A stretch of DNA of 64,000 nt from an uncultured Collinsella sp. (GCA_900542155.1 UQMD01000001.1:210020-274019), one strand, 5' to 3'; numbered from the stretch's first letter, positions 7,810-16,099 are shown. Notes: generated by a model not told the origin, from the sequence alone. A program made the numbers and translations.

Positions 7810-8029
7810 TTATCCTGAACCTTTCATTTCCGCCCCGTACGGGCACGAGATGGTACTTTATCAGCTCTATGTAAGTGCTGTCAATGAAAACCTCGAATCA
7901 ATTGGTTCTCGGTGGATCCATTCATATTTGGAACACATCAATGAAGCCATCGAGATCTAATCGACGGTGCAACCAGGACCATTATTGATCTTCTCGACAC
8001 CAGCAACGGCTCAATATCCATTGCAGAAA

Positions 8030-8061
8030 AGAACCCGGCACCCATATAAGTGCCGGGTTCT
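8030..8061 (-). terminator. Terminator after tuf
   Basis: Perfect 12-base arms AGAACCCGGCAC and GTGCCGGGTTCT with an eight-base loop, followed on the minus strand by TTTCTGC. It lies 25 bases beyond the tuf stop. The rest of the 7810-8086 gap shows nothing recognisable. Confidence 0.85.
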
Positions 8062-8086
8062 CTAAGTCAACTATCAGAGAGCTAAT

Positions 8087-9277
8087 TTACTCAATGATCG
8101 TGGAGACGATGCCCGAACCGACGGTGTGGCCACCCTCGCGGATAGCGAAGCGCAGGCCCTCCTCCATGGCGATCGGGTGGATGAGGTCGCCCTCGATGGT
8201 GATGTGGTCACCAGGCATAGCCATCTCGGTGCCCTCGGGGAGCTTGACCGTACCGGTAACGTCGGTGGTACGGAAGTAGAACTGAGGACGATAACCATCG
8301 AAGAACGGGGTGTGACGGCCGCCCTCCTCCTTGGTCAGAACGTAGATCTCGCCGGTGAACTTGGTGTGCGGGGTAACCGAACCGGGCTTGCAGAGAACCT
8401 GGCCGCGCTCGATGTCCTCGCGCTTGATGCCGCGGAGCAGCAGACCGACGTTGTCGCCAGCCTCGCAGAAGTCCATGGACTTACGGAACATCTCGATACC
8501 GGTAACGACGGTGTTCTGGGTATCCTTGATGCCGACGATCTCGACGGGCTCGTTGAGCTTGAGCTCACCGCGCTCGACACGGCCGGTAGCAACAGTACCA
8601 CGGCCGGAGATGGTCATAACGTCCTCAACGGCCATCAGGAACGGGAGGTCGTTGTTACGAGCAGGCGTCGGGATGTACTCGTCGACGGCGTTCATGAGCT
8701 CGCGGATAGCGTCCATCCACTTGGCGTCGCCCTCGAGAGCGCCCAGAGCGGAACCACGGATGACGGGGATGTCGTCGCCGGGGAAATCGTACTCGGAGAG
8801 GAGCTCACGGGTCTCCATCTCGACGAGGTCGATGAGCTCGTCATCGTCAACCATGTCGCACTTGTTCAGGAAGACGACGATGTAAGGAACGCCAACCTGA
8901 CGGGCGAGCAGGATGTGCTCGCGGGTCTGAGCCATGGGGCCGTCGGTAGCGGCGATGACCAGGATAGCGCCGTCCATCTGAGCAGCACCGGAGATCATGT
9001 TCTTGACGTAGTCAGCGTGGCCCGGGCAGTCAACGTGAGCGTAGTGACGGGCAGCAGTCTCGTACTCGACGTGGGAGACGGAGATCGTAATGCCGCGCTC
9101 GCGCTCCTCGGGAGCCTTGTCGATGTTCTCGAACGCAGTGAAGTCAGCCTTGCAGCCCTCGGTCTCGGAGAGAACCTTGGTGATGGCAGCGGTCAGCGTG
9201 GTCTTGCCGTGGTCGACGTGACCAATGGTGCCGATGTTAACATGCGGCTTAGTGCGCTCAAACTTCTCTTTGGCCAT
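8087..9277 (-). CDS. tuf: Translation elongation factor Tu
   Basis: A 396-residue EF-Tu of normal length. The GTP-binding motifs are intact: GHVDHGKTT (residues 18-26), the effector region RGITISVSHVEYET, DCPGH near residue 81 and NKCD near 136. It delivers aminoacyl-tRNA to the ribosome. The start at 9277 follows GAGGAGGG by about six bases; an upstream ATG lacks a ribosome-binding site and would add a non-conserved extension. Three tRNA genes precede it and may share its transcript. Confidence 0.99.
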   Translation of the reverse strand: MAKEKFERTKPHVNIGTIGHVDHGKTTLTAAITKVLSETEGCKADFTAFENIDKAPEERERGITISVSHVEYETAARHYAHVDCPGHADYVKNMISGAAQMDGAILVIAATDGPMAQTREHILLARQVGVPYIVVFLNKCDMVDDDELIDLVEMETRELLSEYDFPGDDIPVIRGSALGALEGDAKWMDAIRELMNAVDEYIPTPARNNDLPFLMAVEDVMTISGRGTVATGRVERGELKLNEPVEIVGIKDTQNTVVTGIEMFRKSMDFCEAGDNVGLLLRGIKREDIERGQVLCKPGSVTPHTKFTGEIYVLTKEEGGRHTPFFDGYRPQFYFRTTDVTGTVKLPEGTEMAMPGDHITIEGDLIHPIAMEEGLRFAIREGGHTVGSGIVSTIIE

Positions 9278-9331
9278 AAAGCCCTCCTCTAAACAGGTCG
9301 TCCCCGGACGGGACTTTGCCTTTATACCATA

Positions 9332-9362
9332 GTGGCCTCTCAACATACTATTGAGAAGCCAC
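9332..9362. other. Inverted repeat between tRNA-Met and tuf
   Basis: Arms GTGGCCTCTCAA and TTGAGAAGCCAC pair over 12 bases with one mismatch around a seven-base loop. There is no T-run, so it may be an RNA processing or partial termination structure between the tRNA cluster and tuf rather than a full terminator. Confidence 0.5.
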
Positions 9363-9373
9363 CGTGTTACCTA

Positions 9374-9450
9374 TGGTAGCGGTGACTGGATTCGAACCAG
9401 TGACGCCACGGGTATGAACCGTGTGCTCTAACCAACTGAGCTACACCGCC
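9374..9450 (-). tRNA. tRNA-Met(CAT)
   Basis: A 77-base cloverleaf with encoded CCA; acceptor GGCGGTG/CACCGCT, T-loop GGTTCGAATCC, anticodon loop TTCATAC. The acceptor stem and D-arm are those of an elongator rather than the initiator type. A CAT tRNA could also be the lysidine-modified isoleucine species; methionine is more likely. Confidence 0.9.
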
Positions 9451-9453
9451 GGA

Positions 9454-9529
9454 TGGAGCCTGCAACCAGACTTGAACTGGTGACCTCTTCGTTACCAACG
9501 AAGTGCTCTACCGACTGAGCTATACAGGC
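9454..9529 (-). tRNA. tRNA-Thr(GGT)
   Basis: A 76-base cloverleaf with encoded CCA; acceptor GCCTGTA/TGCAGGC, T-loop AGTTCAAGTCT, anticodon loop TTGGTAA. It is the middle gene of three tRNAs ahead of tuf. Confidence 0.94.
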
Positions 9530-9539
9530 ACTTGACGGG

Positions 9540-9621
9540 TGGGAGCTATAGGATTCGAACCTATGTAGGCAGAGCCAACGGGTTTACAGCCCGTCCCCAT
9601 TAACCACTCGGGCAAACTCCC
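9540..9621 (-). tRNA. tRNA-Tyr(GTA)
   Basis: An 82-base tRNA with a long variable arm, as expected for tyrosine. Acceptor GGGAGTT/AGCTCCC, T-loop GGTTCGAATCC, anticodon loop CTGTAAA. The genome does not encode the complete CCA end here. It is the first gene of the tRNA-tuf transcript. Confidence 0.94.
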
Positions 9622-9683
9622 AATCGTTCAAGTATCCGCAGGTCCTTTGGTCTTTTGGACCGCCGCCCCCGCGAACGAAAAAG

Positions 9684-9713
9684 ATAATACGATGCAACCT
9701 TGGGGGCTGTCAA
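9684..9713 (-). promoter_or_regulatory. Promoter of the tRNA-tuf operon
   Basis: On the minus strand a consensus TTGACA is followed after 18 bases by TATTAT, about 60 bases before tRNA-Tyr. A near-consensus sigma-A promoter fits the high expression of this unit. Confidence 0.75.
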
Positions 9714-9927
9714 CGAAAACCTCTAGATACACGGCCCCGGGCGTATCTATTTAGCTGTGACCTGCGGTTTTGCTGAGTTTAGATATGATGGACAGTGGAT
9801 TTGCATGTAGCGGTGACATTTCCCGAGGGAACACTTTGGCGTAGTGGAGTGAGCCTGCAGATTATTGCTTCGATAGCGATTCATTTGCACCTATATATAG
9901 GTCGAGATCGAGCTTCCTTGGCAAATT

Positions 9928-10074
9928 CGAGCGTGGATGTTCTCCCGTTTGAAATCGAGCGTGGATAATCTCCCGCTTTTGACGTGCCACTGGGCCCAAA
10001 GTGGCAGATTATCCACGCTCAGTCTCCAGGTGGGAGATTATCCACCCTCGTATGTCCGACAATCCACGCTCGAT
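9928..10074. repeat. Cluster of GTGGATAATCTCCC repeats in both orientations
   Basis: The unit TCGAGCGTGGATAATCTCCC appears at 9955 and in variant form at 9928 on the plus strand, and as reverse-complement variants near 10007, 10032 and 10060. These five partial units form nested inverted repeats. They share no sequence with the TCTGTAACA family that follows. The 9622-10364 gap otherwise holds the tRNA promoter and no recognisable gene; 9780-9890 looks structured but I cannot assign it. Confidence 0.7.
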
Positions 10075-10102
10075 CAAGCAGACCAGGGGCTTCACCGTTT
10101 TC

Positions 10103-10319
10103 ATCTCGATCTGTAACAGTAAGAGGGTTATTCCTCCCCTATCTGTTACAGATCGAGATACCACGCAGCGACCCCAGCTTACGTCTCATTCTGTAACAGC
10201 TTGAACGGTTTTCAGCCTCTTCGTGTTACAGATTGAGATATTACCCACCAACCCGTCTTAACATCTCAATCTGTAACAGCTTGAAGAAAAATACCGGTCT
10301 AGATGTTGCGGATCAAGAT
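10103..10319. repeat. Three tandem TCTGTAACA palindromic repeats
   Basis: Copies at 10103-10159, 10183-10239 and 10263-10319 share the arms ATCTCAATCTGTAACA and its inverted copy. Each is 57 bases and they are spaced by 23 bases. The third has a decayed right arm (TGTTGCGGATCAAGAT). They match the copies at 3475 and 3556. The regular spacing suggests tandem amplification. Confidence 0.8.
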
Positions 10320-10364
10320 TGAATCGCTTGGGCTGAATGTCCCCAAGATATTGGCTGGCGGTCA

Positions 10365-12215
10365 CTAGAACTCAATCTCGTCAAAGTCAAAAGCTTTCAA
10401 AGTGAGTCCAACGAGCTTGTCTGTGCGCTCCTGAATCTGCTCGCTCGTCCAGGTATCAGTGTTTACCAACTCGTTGTTCAGGTTCAACCCGTTGCGGTAT
10501 CCGACATTCGCCCCGTTGACATCCTTGCGGTCTCGCTTGGTCACAAAGGGCATGTTGCTCAGCTTTGAGTTATACCCGGTGATGGTTAGATTACCAAGCG
10601 TGTGGACCTGTTTCTCCTGCACCTCAATCGCCTTAGACATGTCGCCGTCCGCAACCATCTTCACCCATTCATCTGGAATGTTCTTGCCCTGAGGGAAGAT
10701 GTGCTCGATTGTCCAGACGTAGTTTCCGGAGGCGTATCGTTCCCAAAGTGGCTTCATCTCTTTCGTAACGCTCGGAGATGCGATAACAGTAAGGATGTAG
10801 CGCGTCATATCGGGATTGACGTCGTAAATCGGCCCCTCAAGACGTTCTTTGAAGAAAGCGTCGCTGGCAGACACATCGACGAGACGCTTCTTGATGTACT
10901 CCGCGGCTGCAATGCCCTTGAGCCCCTCGCTTTCGAGGCTCTCACAAATACTGATGAAGAGTCTCTCAAGATCACGTGTGGGAGGTGTATCGGTGAGGTT
11001 GCGCCGGACAAAGAAGCAGACGAGGAGCTTAACAAGAAGCGCGAGGGTTTCATCTTTTAGCTCCAATTGGCTCTGCTTCTTAAAGAGGAACAGCAGCAAC
11101 AGGTAAGATGCGACGCCCTGCGCTCTCGAAAGCTCCAAAAGCTGATGCGAAAGCTCGGAATCCGGGCTCTCTTGATCGAGTCCAATGATCCTCGAATAGA
11201 GTGCGGAATTCTCGGTCAGCTCGTCCAACACCTTAAGGGCGCCGTCATCAGATTCCATCCGCTTCTCGTAGATTTTCAGAAGGTTGGACCGCGTGGCAAC
11301 GGAACCGAGGGGAAGCTGGGAACCAGATTCGCCGATAAATGGCTTGTTCACCTCCCGGCGGAAGGCGTCGTAGTTCTGGCGGAAGAAGCGTTCCTGCGTC
11401 TTGTAGTCATCGCCGAGATTGTGGAGCACTTCCTGCCAGCGTTCAAAGTAATAGTTGAGCTGTCCGTCATCCACCCCGGCAACCTTGCCGAGAAGCATGT
11501 TCTTGATAAGGTCAACGGCGCTCAAGGGAACACCGCGGTTGTTCAGGGACGCGAACAAGGTGTAGGCGTCAGCATGACTATCGACGGTAATCTGGACCAC
11601 GACCGCCGAACACACCAACCTGCAGATATCAAGGAGGCAGCGAACGCACTCGATTCCATCCCTGCCCTCAACGTCCTCACCCAGCCGATCGTAAAAATAG
11701 TTGAATGCCTTAGACATCTTTCTTAGACCAAGGAACTTCGGCTTTTGTATAACCGTATCTAAGCCGATATGTTCCTTCAAAATCCAGCGGTAATCCTCAA
11801 GGTTATGATTCTGAACCTGAGGAATAACGCGCGTGATTGACTTGTCAGATTTCAAGATCAGACGATTGCGCAAGGGTCGAATATCGTCCAACATCATGTC
11901 GTCATCGATAGAATCCTTATGCTCCATGATGCGAGTATAGAGGGCGGCAAGGAGAAGACTGAGCGTCGTCAGGCGTTGCTGGCCATCGATAACTTCATAG
12001 TGAATGGTATCCATCTTGGAATTCACGGTCCCGTTCACGACAATAAACGAGCCCAGGAAGTAACCGGCGTCGTTTTGGGTGATGTCATCATAGAGATTCG
12101 CCCAGTCGCGCTGATTCCAAGTGTATTCGCGCTGGTAACGAGGAATGTCATAGATTTTTAGCATATCGGTCGACAGAATATTGGCAACCGTTGGGTCCTC
12201 TACGCTATTAATCAT
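10365..12215 (-). CDS. DUF262/DUF1524 protein (GmrSD-like nuclease family)
   Basis: A protein of about 616 residues with an N-terminal DUF262 domain, marked by IPRYQREYTWNQRDWANLYDDI, YFLGSFIV and the signature VIDGQQRLTTLSLLLAAL near residues 85-102. The C-terminal DUF1524 domain has the HNH-like EHIFPQ motif near residue 510, followed by LGNLTITGYNSKLSN and a K-R-D tail. The pair is found in GmrSD-type IV restriction enzymes, which cut modified phage DNA, and in related defence proteins. AAAGGA supports ATG at 12215 or the adjacent one at 12218. No partner gene lies beside it. It lies just outside the tRNA-Thr integrative element and may belong to an older insertion there. Substrate unknown. 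Confidence 0.88.
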   Translation of the reverse strand: MINSVEDPTVANILSTDMLKIYDIPRYQREYTWNQRDWANLYDDITQNDAGYFLGSFIVVNGTVNSKMDTIHYEVIDGQQRLTTLSLLLAALYTRIMEHKDSIDDDMMLDDIRPLRNRLILKSDKSITRVIPQVQNHNLEDYRWILKEHIGLDTVIQKPKFLGLRKMSKAFNYFYDRLGEDVEGRDGIECVRCLLDICRLVCSAVVVQITVDSHADAYTLFASLNNRGVPLSAVDLIKNMLLGKVAGVDDGQLNYYFERWQEVLHNLGDDYKTQERFFRQNYDAFRREVNKPFIGESGSQLPLGSVATRSNLLKIYEKRMESDDGALKVLDELTENSALYSRIIGLDQESPDSELSHQLLELSRAQGVASYLLLLFLFKKQSQLELKDETLALLVKLLVCFFVRRNLTDTPPTRDLERLFISICESLESEGLKGIAAAEYIKKRLVDVSASDAFFKERLEGPIYDVNPDMTRYILTVIASPSVTKEMKPLWERYASGNYVWTIEHIFPQGKNIPDEWVKMVADGDMSKAIEVQEKQVHTLGNLTITGYNSKLSNMPFVTKRDRKDVNGANVGYRNGLNLNNELVNTDTWTSEQIQERTDKLVGLTLKAFDFDEIEF

Positions 12216-12535
12216 CATGGGTCCTTTCAATCGCCTTGCTCACAAACGACGGGAAATCCTTGTCGCTCTTGACTTCTCGCGCCGAATTAAATCTAGACTA
12301 TAGTAATACCCATGGGCTACAGGAAAGAGAGCCGTGCACGGCGTGCGATCTTTCGAGAAGCGGCATCGGAGCTCTCAGCGCCTTGGTCACTTTCCACTCT
12401 ATCCCAGTTGGAGACACAAAGCCCAAAACTCTAATGGAGACAGCAACTGTAAGCTTGGCTTTTCCCGCCTCATTGCACGCGTTTATTGACAATGAGCATC
12501 GGTTGCAAAGCACACAAGTGCACTTTCAGATTTAA

Positions 12536-12570
12536 TTGTTGCATATTTGTTGCATGAGCTGTTGCATGAG
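12536..12570. promoter_or_regulatory. Phased TTGCA array A (outside the element)
   Basis: TTGCATA at 12539, TTGCATG at 12550 and TTGCATG at 12562 are spaced 11 and 12 bases, one helical turn. The array lies about 45 bases left of the attL core, with a hairpin (TCAGAGGC/GCCTCTGA, about 12580-12600) between them. Arrays B and C inside the element have the same three-unit layout. It is a likely arm-type binding site for a tyrosine integrase. Confidence 0.55.
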
Positions 12571-12612
12571 AAGGCAGAATCAGAGGCTATATCGCCTCTG
12601 ACCTGCGAAAAC

Positions 12613-12658
12613 TCATGGAGCCAGTGACAGGAATCGAACCCGCAACCCACTGATTACA
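12613..12658. mobile_element. attL: copy of the tRNA-Thr 3' end
   Basis: Forty-six bases (from TCATGGAGCC to CACTGATTACA) repeat the last part of the intact tRNA-Thr(TGT) at 26728-26773 with a single C/T difference, then diverge. The copy covers the T-arm through the anticodon stem and stops where the tRNA would continue, so it is not a tRNA gene. It marks the left boundary of an integrated element of about 14.1 kb. Confidence 0.88.
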
Positions 12659-12770
12659 TCGGTGTCCTTATCGTTTATTAGCGTTCATCTGCGACTATGC
12701 CGACCGTGACCTCGCGTTTTTCTTTCATTTTCCGCCTATAGTCTCACTTGAGACGTCTCCGAAACAGTCA

Positions 12771-12803
12771 AATTGCACAGTCATTGCACACGTGATTGCA
12801 CAC
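12771..12803. promoter_or_regulatory. Phased TTGCA array B (integrase side)
   Basis: TTGCACA occurs at 12773, 12784 and 12796, spaced 11 and 12 bases, immediately before the integrase ribosome-binding site. It could serve as arm-type integrase binding sites and as an autoregulatory operator of the integrase gene. Confidence 0.6.
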
Positions 12804-12812
12804 GGAGGAACA

Positions 12813-14039
12813 ATGGAAGAGAAATACGCTACCTCATCTATATATAAGTACATGAGCGACCGCTGGCGCGCGCAGTTCCCCTACTTCGAGGATGGAACCT
12901 GGCGCAAGAAGACCCAACTTCTTGAGCATCGAGGCCGCGATAAAGGTCGAAGCCATAAACATCGTGATGCTGCAATGGTGGAAGCCGAGGCCATCCGCGC
13001 TCACCTGAATGCAGAAGCGGAAGCCAAGGCAATGAAACCAACGAGCTCGATTTCAGTCGCCGAACTAGTGTCTAGCTATATAACAATGGAGTGCGCCGAC
13101 ATCGCACGTTCAACCGCAACCGGCTATTCAGGCATGCTCCGCCGAAACATCGAACCTTATATTGGCAGCATCCCCCTAGAGGATCTGACTGAAGAAGACG
13201 TTCAGGAATGGGTCAGCGTAATGGCAAAGAAGCATGCGAGATCAACTGCATGCAATTCCCTTAGGCTGTTGAGGGGCTCATTGAAATACGGGCTAAGGAA
13301 AAAGCTAGTCTCGGAAAATGTTGCCGCATGGGCCAAGGTTCCCAAGAACGAGGATGCCAACTACGGACGACCGAATTCACTTACCGGAAGGGAAAGAGCG
13401 CGCGTCCTAAACACCCTCAACGCATCCATAGATGTCCCGGCAATTCTAGCCGCGAAAATCGCCCTGTATACAGGACTCCGTCGAGGTGAACTTTGCGCCC
13501 TGAAATGGAAATGTGTCGACTTTTCCCATTCCTCGATTCGCGTGGAAGCCGCAATCGGGCACACCGACACCGAGTTCTACATCAAAGGTCCCAAAAGCGT
13601 CAGCAGTAGACGGACAATTCCGAATTGCCCGGAGGACCTCATGCACGATCTAGCCGCGCGCAAGCGAGACATGGAAGAAGAATGCACCAGGCTTGGGACT
13701 GAATTCAGCGGGGAGATGTTCGTGCTGGGCTTTCCCGACGGTTCGTTCCTCAAGCCGCCTAGGGTCAATGACGCGTGGCGTGCGCTCTCTAAGGCGCTGA
13801 ACCTTCATGGAGTATTAAATAGGAACACGGTGACCTTCCATGACCTAAGGCACAGCTTCGCAACATACGCTGTCGCCAACGGCGTAGACCCAAGAACGCT
13901 CGCAAGCCTGATGGGTCACTCCAAAGCCTCCATGACCCTAGATAGATACGCCAGCGCCGACCCGAAGGCAACTGCATCGGCAATGGACGCCCTAGGGCGC
14001 CTTTATAAGAGCGCCTCACAGTATCCAAAAGCTGGATAG
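12813..14039 (+). CDS. int: Tyrosine recombinase (integrase) of the tRNA-Thr element
   Basis: A 408-residue integrase. It has an N-terminal AP2-like arm-binding region (about 1-75), a SAM-like core-binding domain (about 80-175) and a catalytic domain (about 190-390). The catalytic residues are all present: R223 in TGLRRGEL, H343 and R346 in HDLRH, H369 in LMGHS, and Y379 in DRYA. The start follows GGAGG. It catalyses site-specific insertion and excision at the tRNA-Thr 3' end. It lies next to attL, and an excisionase-like gene follows 175 bases later. The catalytic site is intact, so the element may still move if DNA transfer is supplied by others. Confidence 0.96.
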   Translation: MEEKYATSSIYKYMSDRWRAQFPYFEDGTWRKKTQLLEHRGRDKGRSHKHRDAAMVEAEAIRAHLNAEAEAKAMKPTSSISVAELVSSYITMECADIARSTATGYSGMLRRNIEPYIGSIPLEDLTEEDVQEWVSVMAKKHARSTACNSLRLLRGSLKYGLRKKLVSENVAAWAKVPKNEDANYGRPNSLTGRERARVLNTLNASIDVPAILAAKIALYTGLRRGELCALKWKCVDFSHSSIRVEAAIGHTDTEFYIKGPKSVSSRRTIPNCPEDLMHDLAARKRDMEEECTRLGTEFSGEMFVLGFPDGSFLKPPRVNDAWRALSKALNLHGVLNRNTVTFHDLRHSFATYAVANGVDPRTLASLMGHSKASMTLDRYASADPKATASAMDALGRLYKSASQYPKAG

Positions 14040-14213
14040 GACCCAATCGAAGACCGCGATACCGCATCGTGGCCTTTCCTATACCTTTCCGTAGTAAGTC
14101 ATTTCAGTCCATCGGGTCCGTATCGTCCGCCATGACCGCGTTTTTGAATCCGTCACCCAAGACGCTCCAGACTAGCCCTCAAAGAGACAGCAGCAGACAG
14201 AAAGGAGGTCGAA

Positions 14214-14420
14214 ATGGAAGTTGAGAGCAAACGCATCACTCTTGATGCTTTTCGCACGATGCCAGACATCGTTGACCCGATGCCTGTCGCCCACCTGCTC
14301 GGTATCAGTGACCGCTCCGTCTACAGACTCTGCCAGAACGGAACATTCAAAGCCGTGAAGTGCGGAAAGCTGTGGCGCATCAATCGCGACAGCGTTCTTA
14401 GCTACATCGGCGTCAACTGA
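14214..14420 (+). CDS. Excisionase-like helix-turn-helix protein
   Basis: A 68-residue protein with a MerR/excisionase-type winged helix: MPVAHLLGISDRSVYRLCQNG followed by TFKAVKCGKLWRINRDSVLSYI. This is the fold of Xis proteins, which bend DNA at att sites and shift integrases toward excision. AAAGGAGG lies six bases before the start. Its place after the integrase supports a recombination directionality role; a purely regulatory role is also possible. Confidence 0.8.
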   Translation: MEVESKRITLDAFRTMPDIVDPMPVAHLLGISDRSVYRLCQNGTFKAVKCGKLWRINRDSVLSYIGVN

Positions 14421-14463
14421 ATGTAGCGAGCGCCGGCTAAGACCAACTGAGCTCGGAGCAAAC

Positions 14464-14622
14464 ATGGGTATTAACAAATTCAACGCCGGACCCATTGAAA
14501 TAATTGCAGAGTTGATTGATTTCGATGCCGTCCGAATCAAAAACGAGCTCATCGCATATACGCCCTTGCCGGCGGCTAAAGCGCCAAAAGGCTATCCGAT
14601 TACGTACACGGAAGACGAATAG
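14464..14622 (+). CDS. Small hypothetical protein
   Basis: A 52-residue frame beginning MGINKFNAGPIEIIAELIDF and ending in an acidic YTEDE tail. A weak GGAG lies upstream of the ATG. It lies 43 bases after the excisionase-like gene and 6 bases before a strong terminator, which supports it as the last gene of that transcript. I do not recognise the family. No membrane segment or cysteine is present. Confidence 0.55.
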   Translation: MGINKFNAGPIEIIAELIDFDAVRIKNELIAYTPLPAAKAPKGYPITYTEDE

Positions 14623-14628
14623 ACACCA

Positions 14629-14654
14629 CAGGGGGCCAAACGGCCCCCTGTTTT
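14629..14654 (+). terminator. Terminator before the mobilization module
   Basis: Perfect nine-base arms CAGGGGGCC and GGCCCCCTG with a four-base loop, followed by TTTTA. It separates the integrase and excisionase transcript from the high-GC mobilization genes. Confidence 0.9.
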
Positions 14655-14667
14655 ATGAGGAGACCCT

Positions 14668-15129
14668 ATGGCCGAAACCAAAACCATCAGCGTAAAAATC
14701 GACCACAAGCTCTACATCGCCCTCAAGACGCGGGCGGAGCTCGACAACTCCAACGTCAGCGACGAGATCCGCTCGCTTCTGCGCTCGGCGCTCGCCGCGG
14801 AGGGGCTCGACCTCTACGGCAACGAGGTCGCGGGCTTCATCCGCGGCGTCGTCGACGCGCGGATGGACGTCGCCGCGCTCGACATCGAGCGCAAGCTCGA
14901 CGCCACCGAGGACCGCATCGCCGCGGTCCTCTCGCGCCCCATGACCGCCGCCATCATGGCGGGCCTCATGTCGGCCGACGTCCTCAAGGCCTCATACGCC
15001 TCGCTCGACGACGTCCCCGTCGCGGAAATCTGGAAGAACTACCTCGCGCAGGCCGGCGAGCTCAGCCGCGCCGGCCTCGGCCGCATCGACGAGGTGAAGC
15101 TCCACGCGCGCGAGCGCGCCGATGGCTAG
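14668..15129 (+). CDS. MobC-like relaxosome accessory protein
   Basis: A 153-residue protein. The N-terminus (KTISVKIDHKLYIALKTRAELDNSNVSDEIRSLLRSAL, residues 4-41) fits a ribbon-helix-helix DNA-binding fold, and the rest is helical. Such proteins bind oriT and help the relaxase. GAGGAGA lies six bases before the ATG. Its end overlaps the relaxase start (ATG at 15122), so the two are coupled. From here to 17.5 kb the GC content is clearly higher than in the flanking genes, which suggests that the module came from a different donor. Confidence 0.7.
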   Translation: MAETKTISVKIDHKLYIALKTRAELDNSNVSDEIRSLLRSALAAEGLDLYGNEVAGFIRGVVDARMDVAALDIERKLDATEDRIAAVLSRPMTAAIMAGLMSADVLKASYASLDDVPVAEIWKNYLAQAGELSRAGLGRIDEVKLHARERADG

Positions 15130-16099
15130 CCCGCCCGTCATCGTCAACCACTCCGTCGTCCGCGCGGGGGCGTCCGCCGCGGGCCTGGCGGCATACGCCG
15201 GCACCCGCCGCGGCGTCGTCATCGAGGTCAGCGAGGCCGACGGCAGGAGGCTCGGCGTCGACGGCCTGGCCGCCTACGCCGCGAACAGGACCGGCTCGAC
15301 CGGCGGCCTCTGGGGCGCAGACGGCCCGGTCGCCGTCGCCGAGGCGAGGCGCGCCATCGCCCAAAACGGCGGCGCGGTGCTCACCACCGTCGTCACGGTC
15401 CCGAACGACATCGCCCCCGGTGCCGGCCTCGACCGCCTGGATGCGTGGCAGGCCCTGGTGCGCTCCGAGTGGCCGAAGCTCTTCTCCGAGATGACCGGCG
15501 TGCCCGAGAGCCGCGTGGAGTACTACGCGGCGATGCACGTCAACGGCACGAGCCACCACGTCCACATCCTCACGGTCGACCGCTCGGGCGACTGGGACTC
15601 CCTGCTGCCAAAGGGCAAGATGGAGGCGGCGGGGCTCGAGATCTCCTCGAAGGCCATGGCGCCGCTGCTGCGGGAAGCGTACATCGAGCGCGACCTCGCG
15701 AGGGAGGCCGCACTGGACGCCGTCGCCCGCATCGACCGTAACCATTTCGATATCGAGCTGCCGCCGAGCGGGAGGATCGAGGCCGCCCACCTCAGGCGTT
15801 TCCACCCGGAGGCCTCCGCCGCGTTGAGGGAGGCCCTCGACCGGGCGGCATCCGGCTCCCCCGCGCTCGCCGCCGCACTGGAGCTTGGGGCCGCTCATGG
15901 GCGAGGCTCCACGACGGGACGTTCGCCGGCGACCGCGCGCCCACGCGCACGCACGGGGACGCCTGGCTCGAGTCGAGGCCCTCCAGGGTCGCGAGGCGCT
16001 GCCCTCCCTGGGACGGGAAGGCCGCCGCGGAGGGGCTCGTGGCGGCCGGCTGCATCGGCGGCGGGATCGCGATGGTCCCCGCCGTCCACTGCCTCATAA
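15122..16099 (+). CDS. Relaxase, truncated with an out-of-frame tail
   Basis: The first 258 or so residues encode a relaxase/mobilization nuclease. The metal-binding histidines are visible in MHVNGTSHHVHIL (H139, H145, H146, H148), and a candidate nucleophile tyrosine lies in the N-terminal part (Y25 or Y52). After about 15900 the frame becomes an Arg/Gly/Pro-rich translation with no protein character, while the coupling-protein gene takes over in the next frame. Intact relaxases are much longer, so the C-terminal helicase or primase-like part is lost. Such enzymes nick oriT and pilot the DNA strand in conjugation. The nuclease core could still fold, but function is doubtful. Confidence 0.78.
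   Translation: MASPPVIVNHSVVRAGASAAGLAAYAGTRRGVVIEVSEADGRRLGVDGLAAYAANRTGSTGGLWGADGPVAVAEARRAIAQNGGAVLTTVVTVPNDIAPGAGLDRLDAWQALVRSEWPKLFSEMTGVPESRVEYYAAMHVNGTSHHVHILTVDRSGDWDSLLPKGKMEAAGLEISSKAMAPLLREAYIERDLAREAALDAVARIDRNHFDIELPPSGRIEAAHLRRFHPEASAALREALDRAASGSPALAAALELGAAHGRGSTTGRSPATARPRARTGTPGSSRGPPGSRGAALPGTGRPPRRGSWRPAASAAGSRWSPPSTAS

Noticed and set aside
8126..9292. A long plus-strand frame opposite tuf
   Set aside because: Antisense shadow of EF-Tu; highly conserved codon use on the minus strand keeps the complement open.
9780..9890. A possible structured RNA in the gap beside tRNA-Tyr
   Set aside because: Some short complementary stretches are visible, but there is no recognisable motif, promoter or terminator to support an RNA gene.
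10103..10319. A CRISPR array, because of regularly spaced repeats
   Set aside because: The repeated units are palindromic with variable centres, only three occur in a row, and no cas genes are present.
12616..12690. A tRNA-like sequence at the left att site taken as a tRNA gene
   Set aside because: Only the T-arm through part of the anticodon stem is present; the acceptor 5' half and D-arm are missing, so it is an att duplication.
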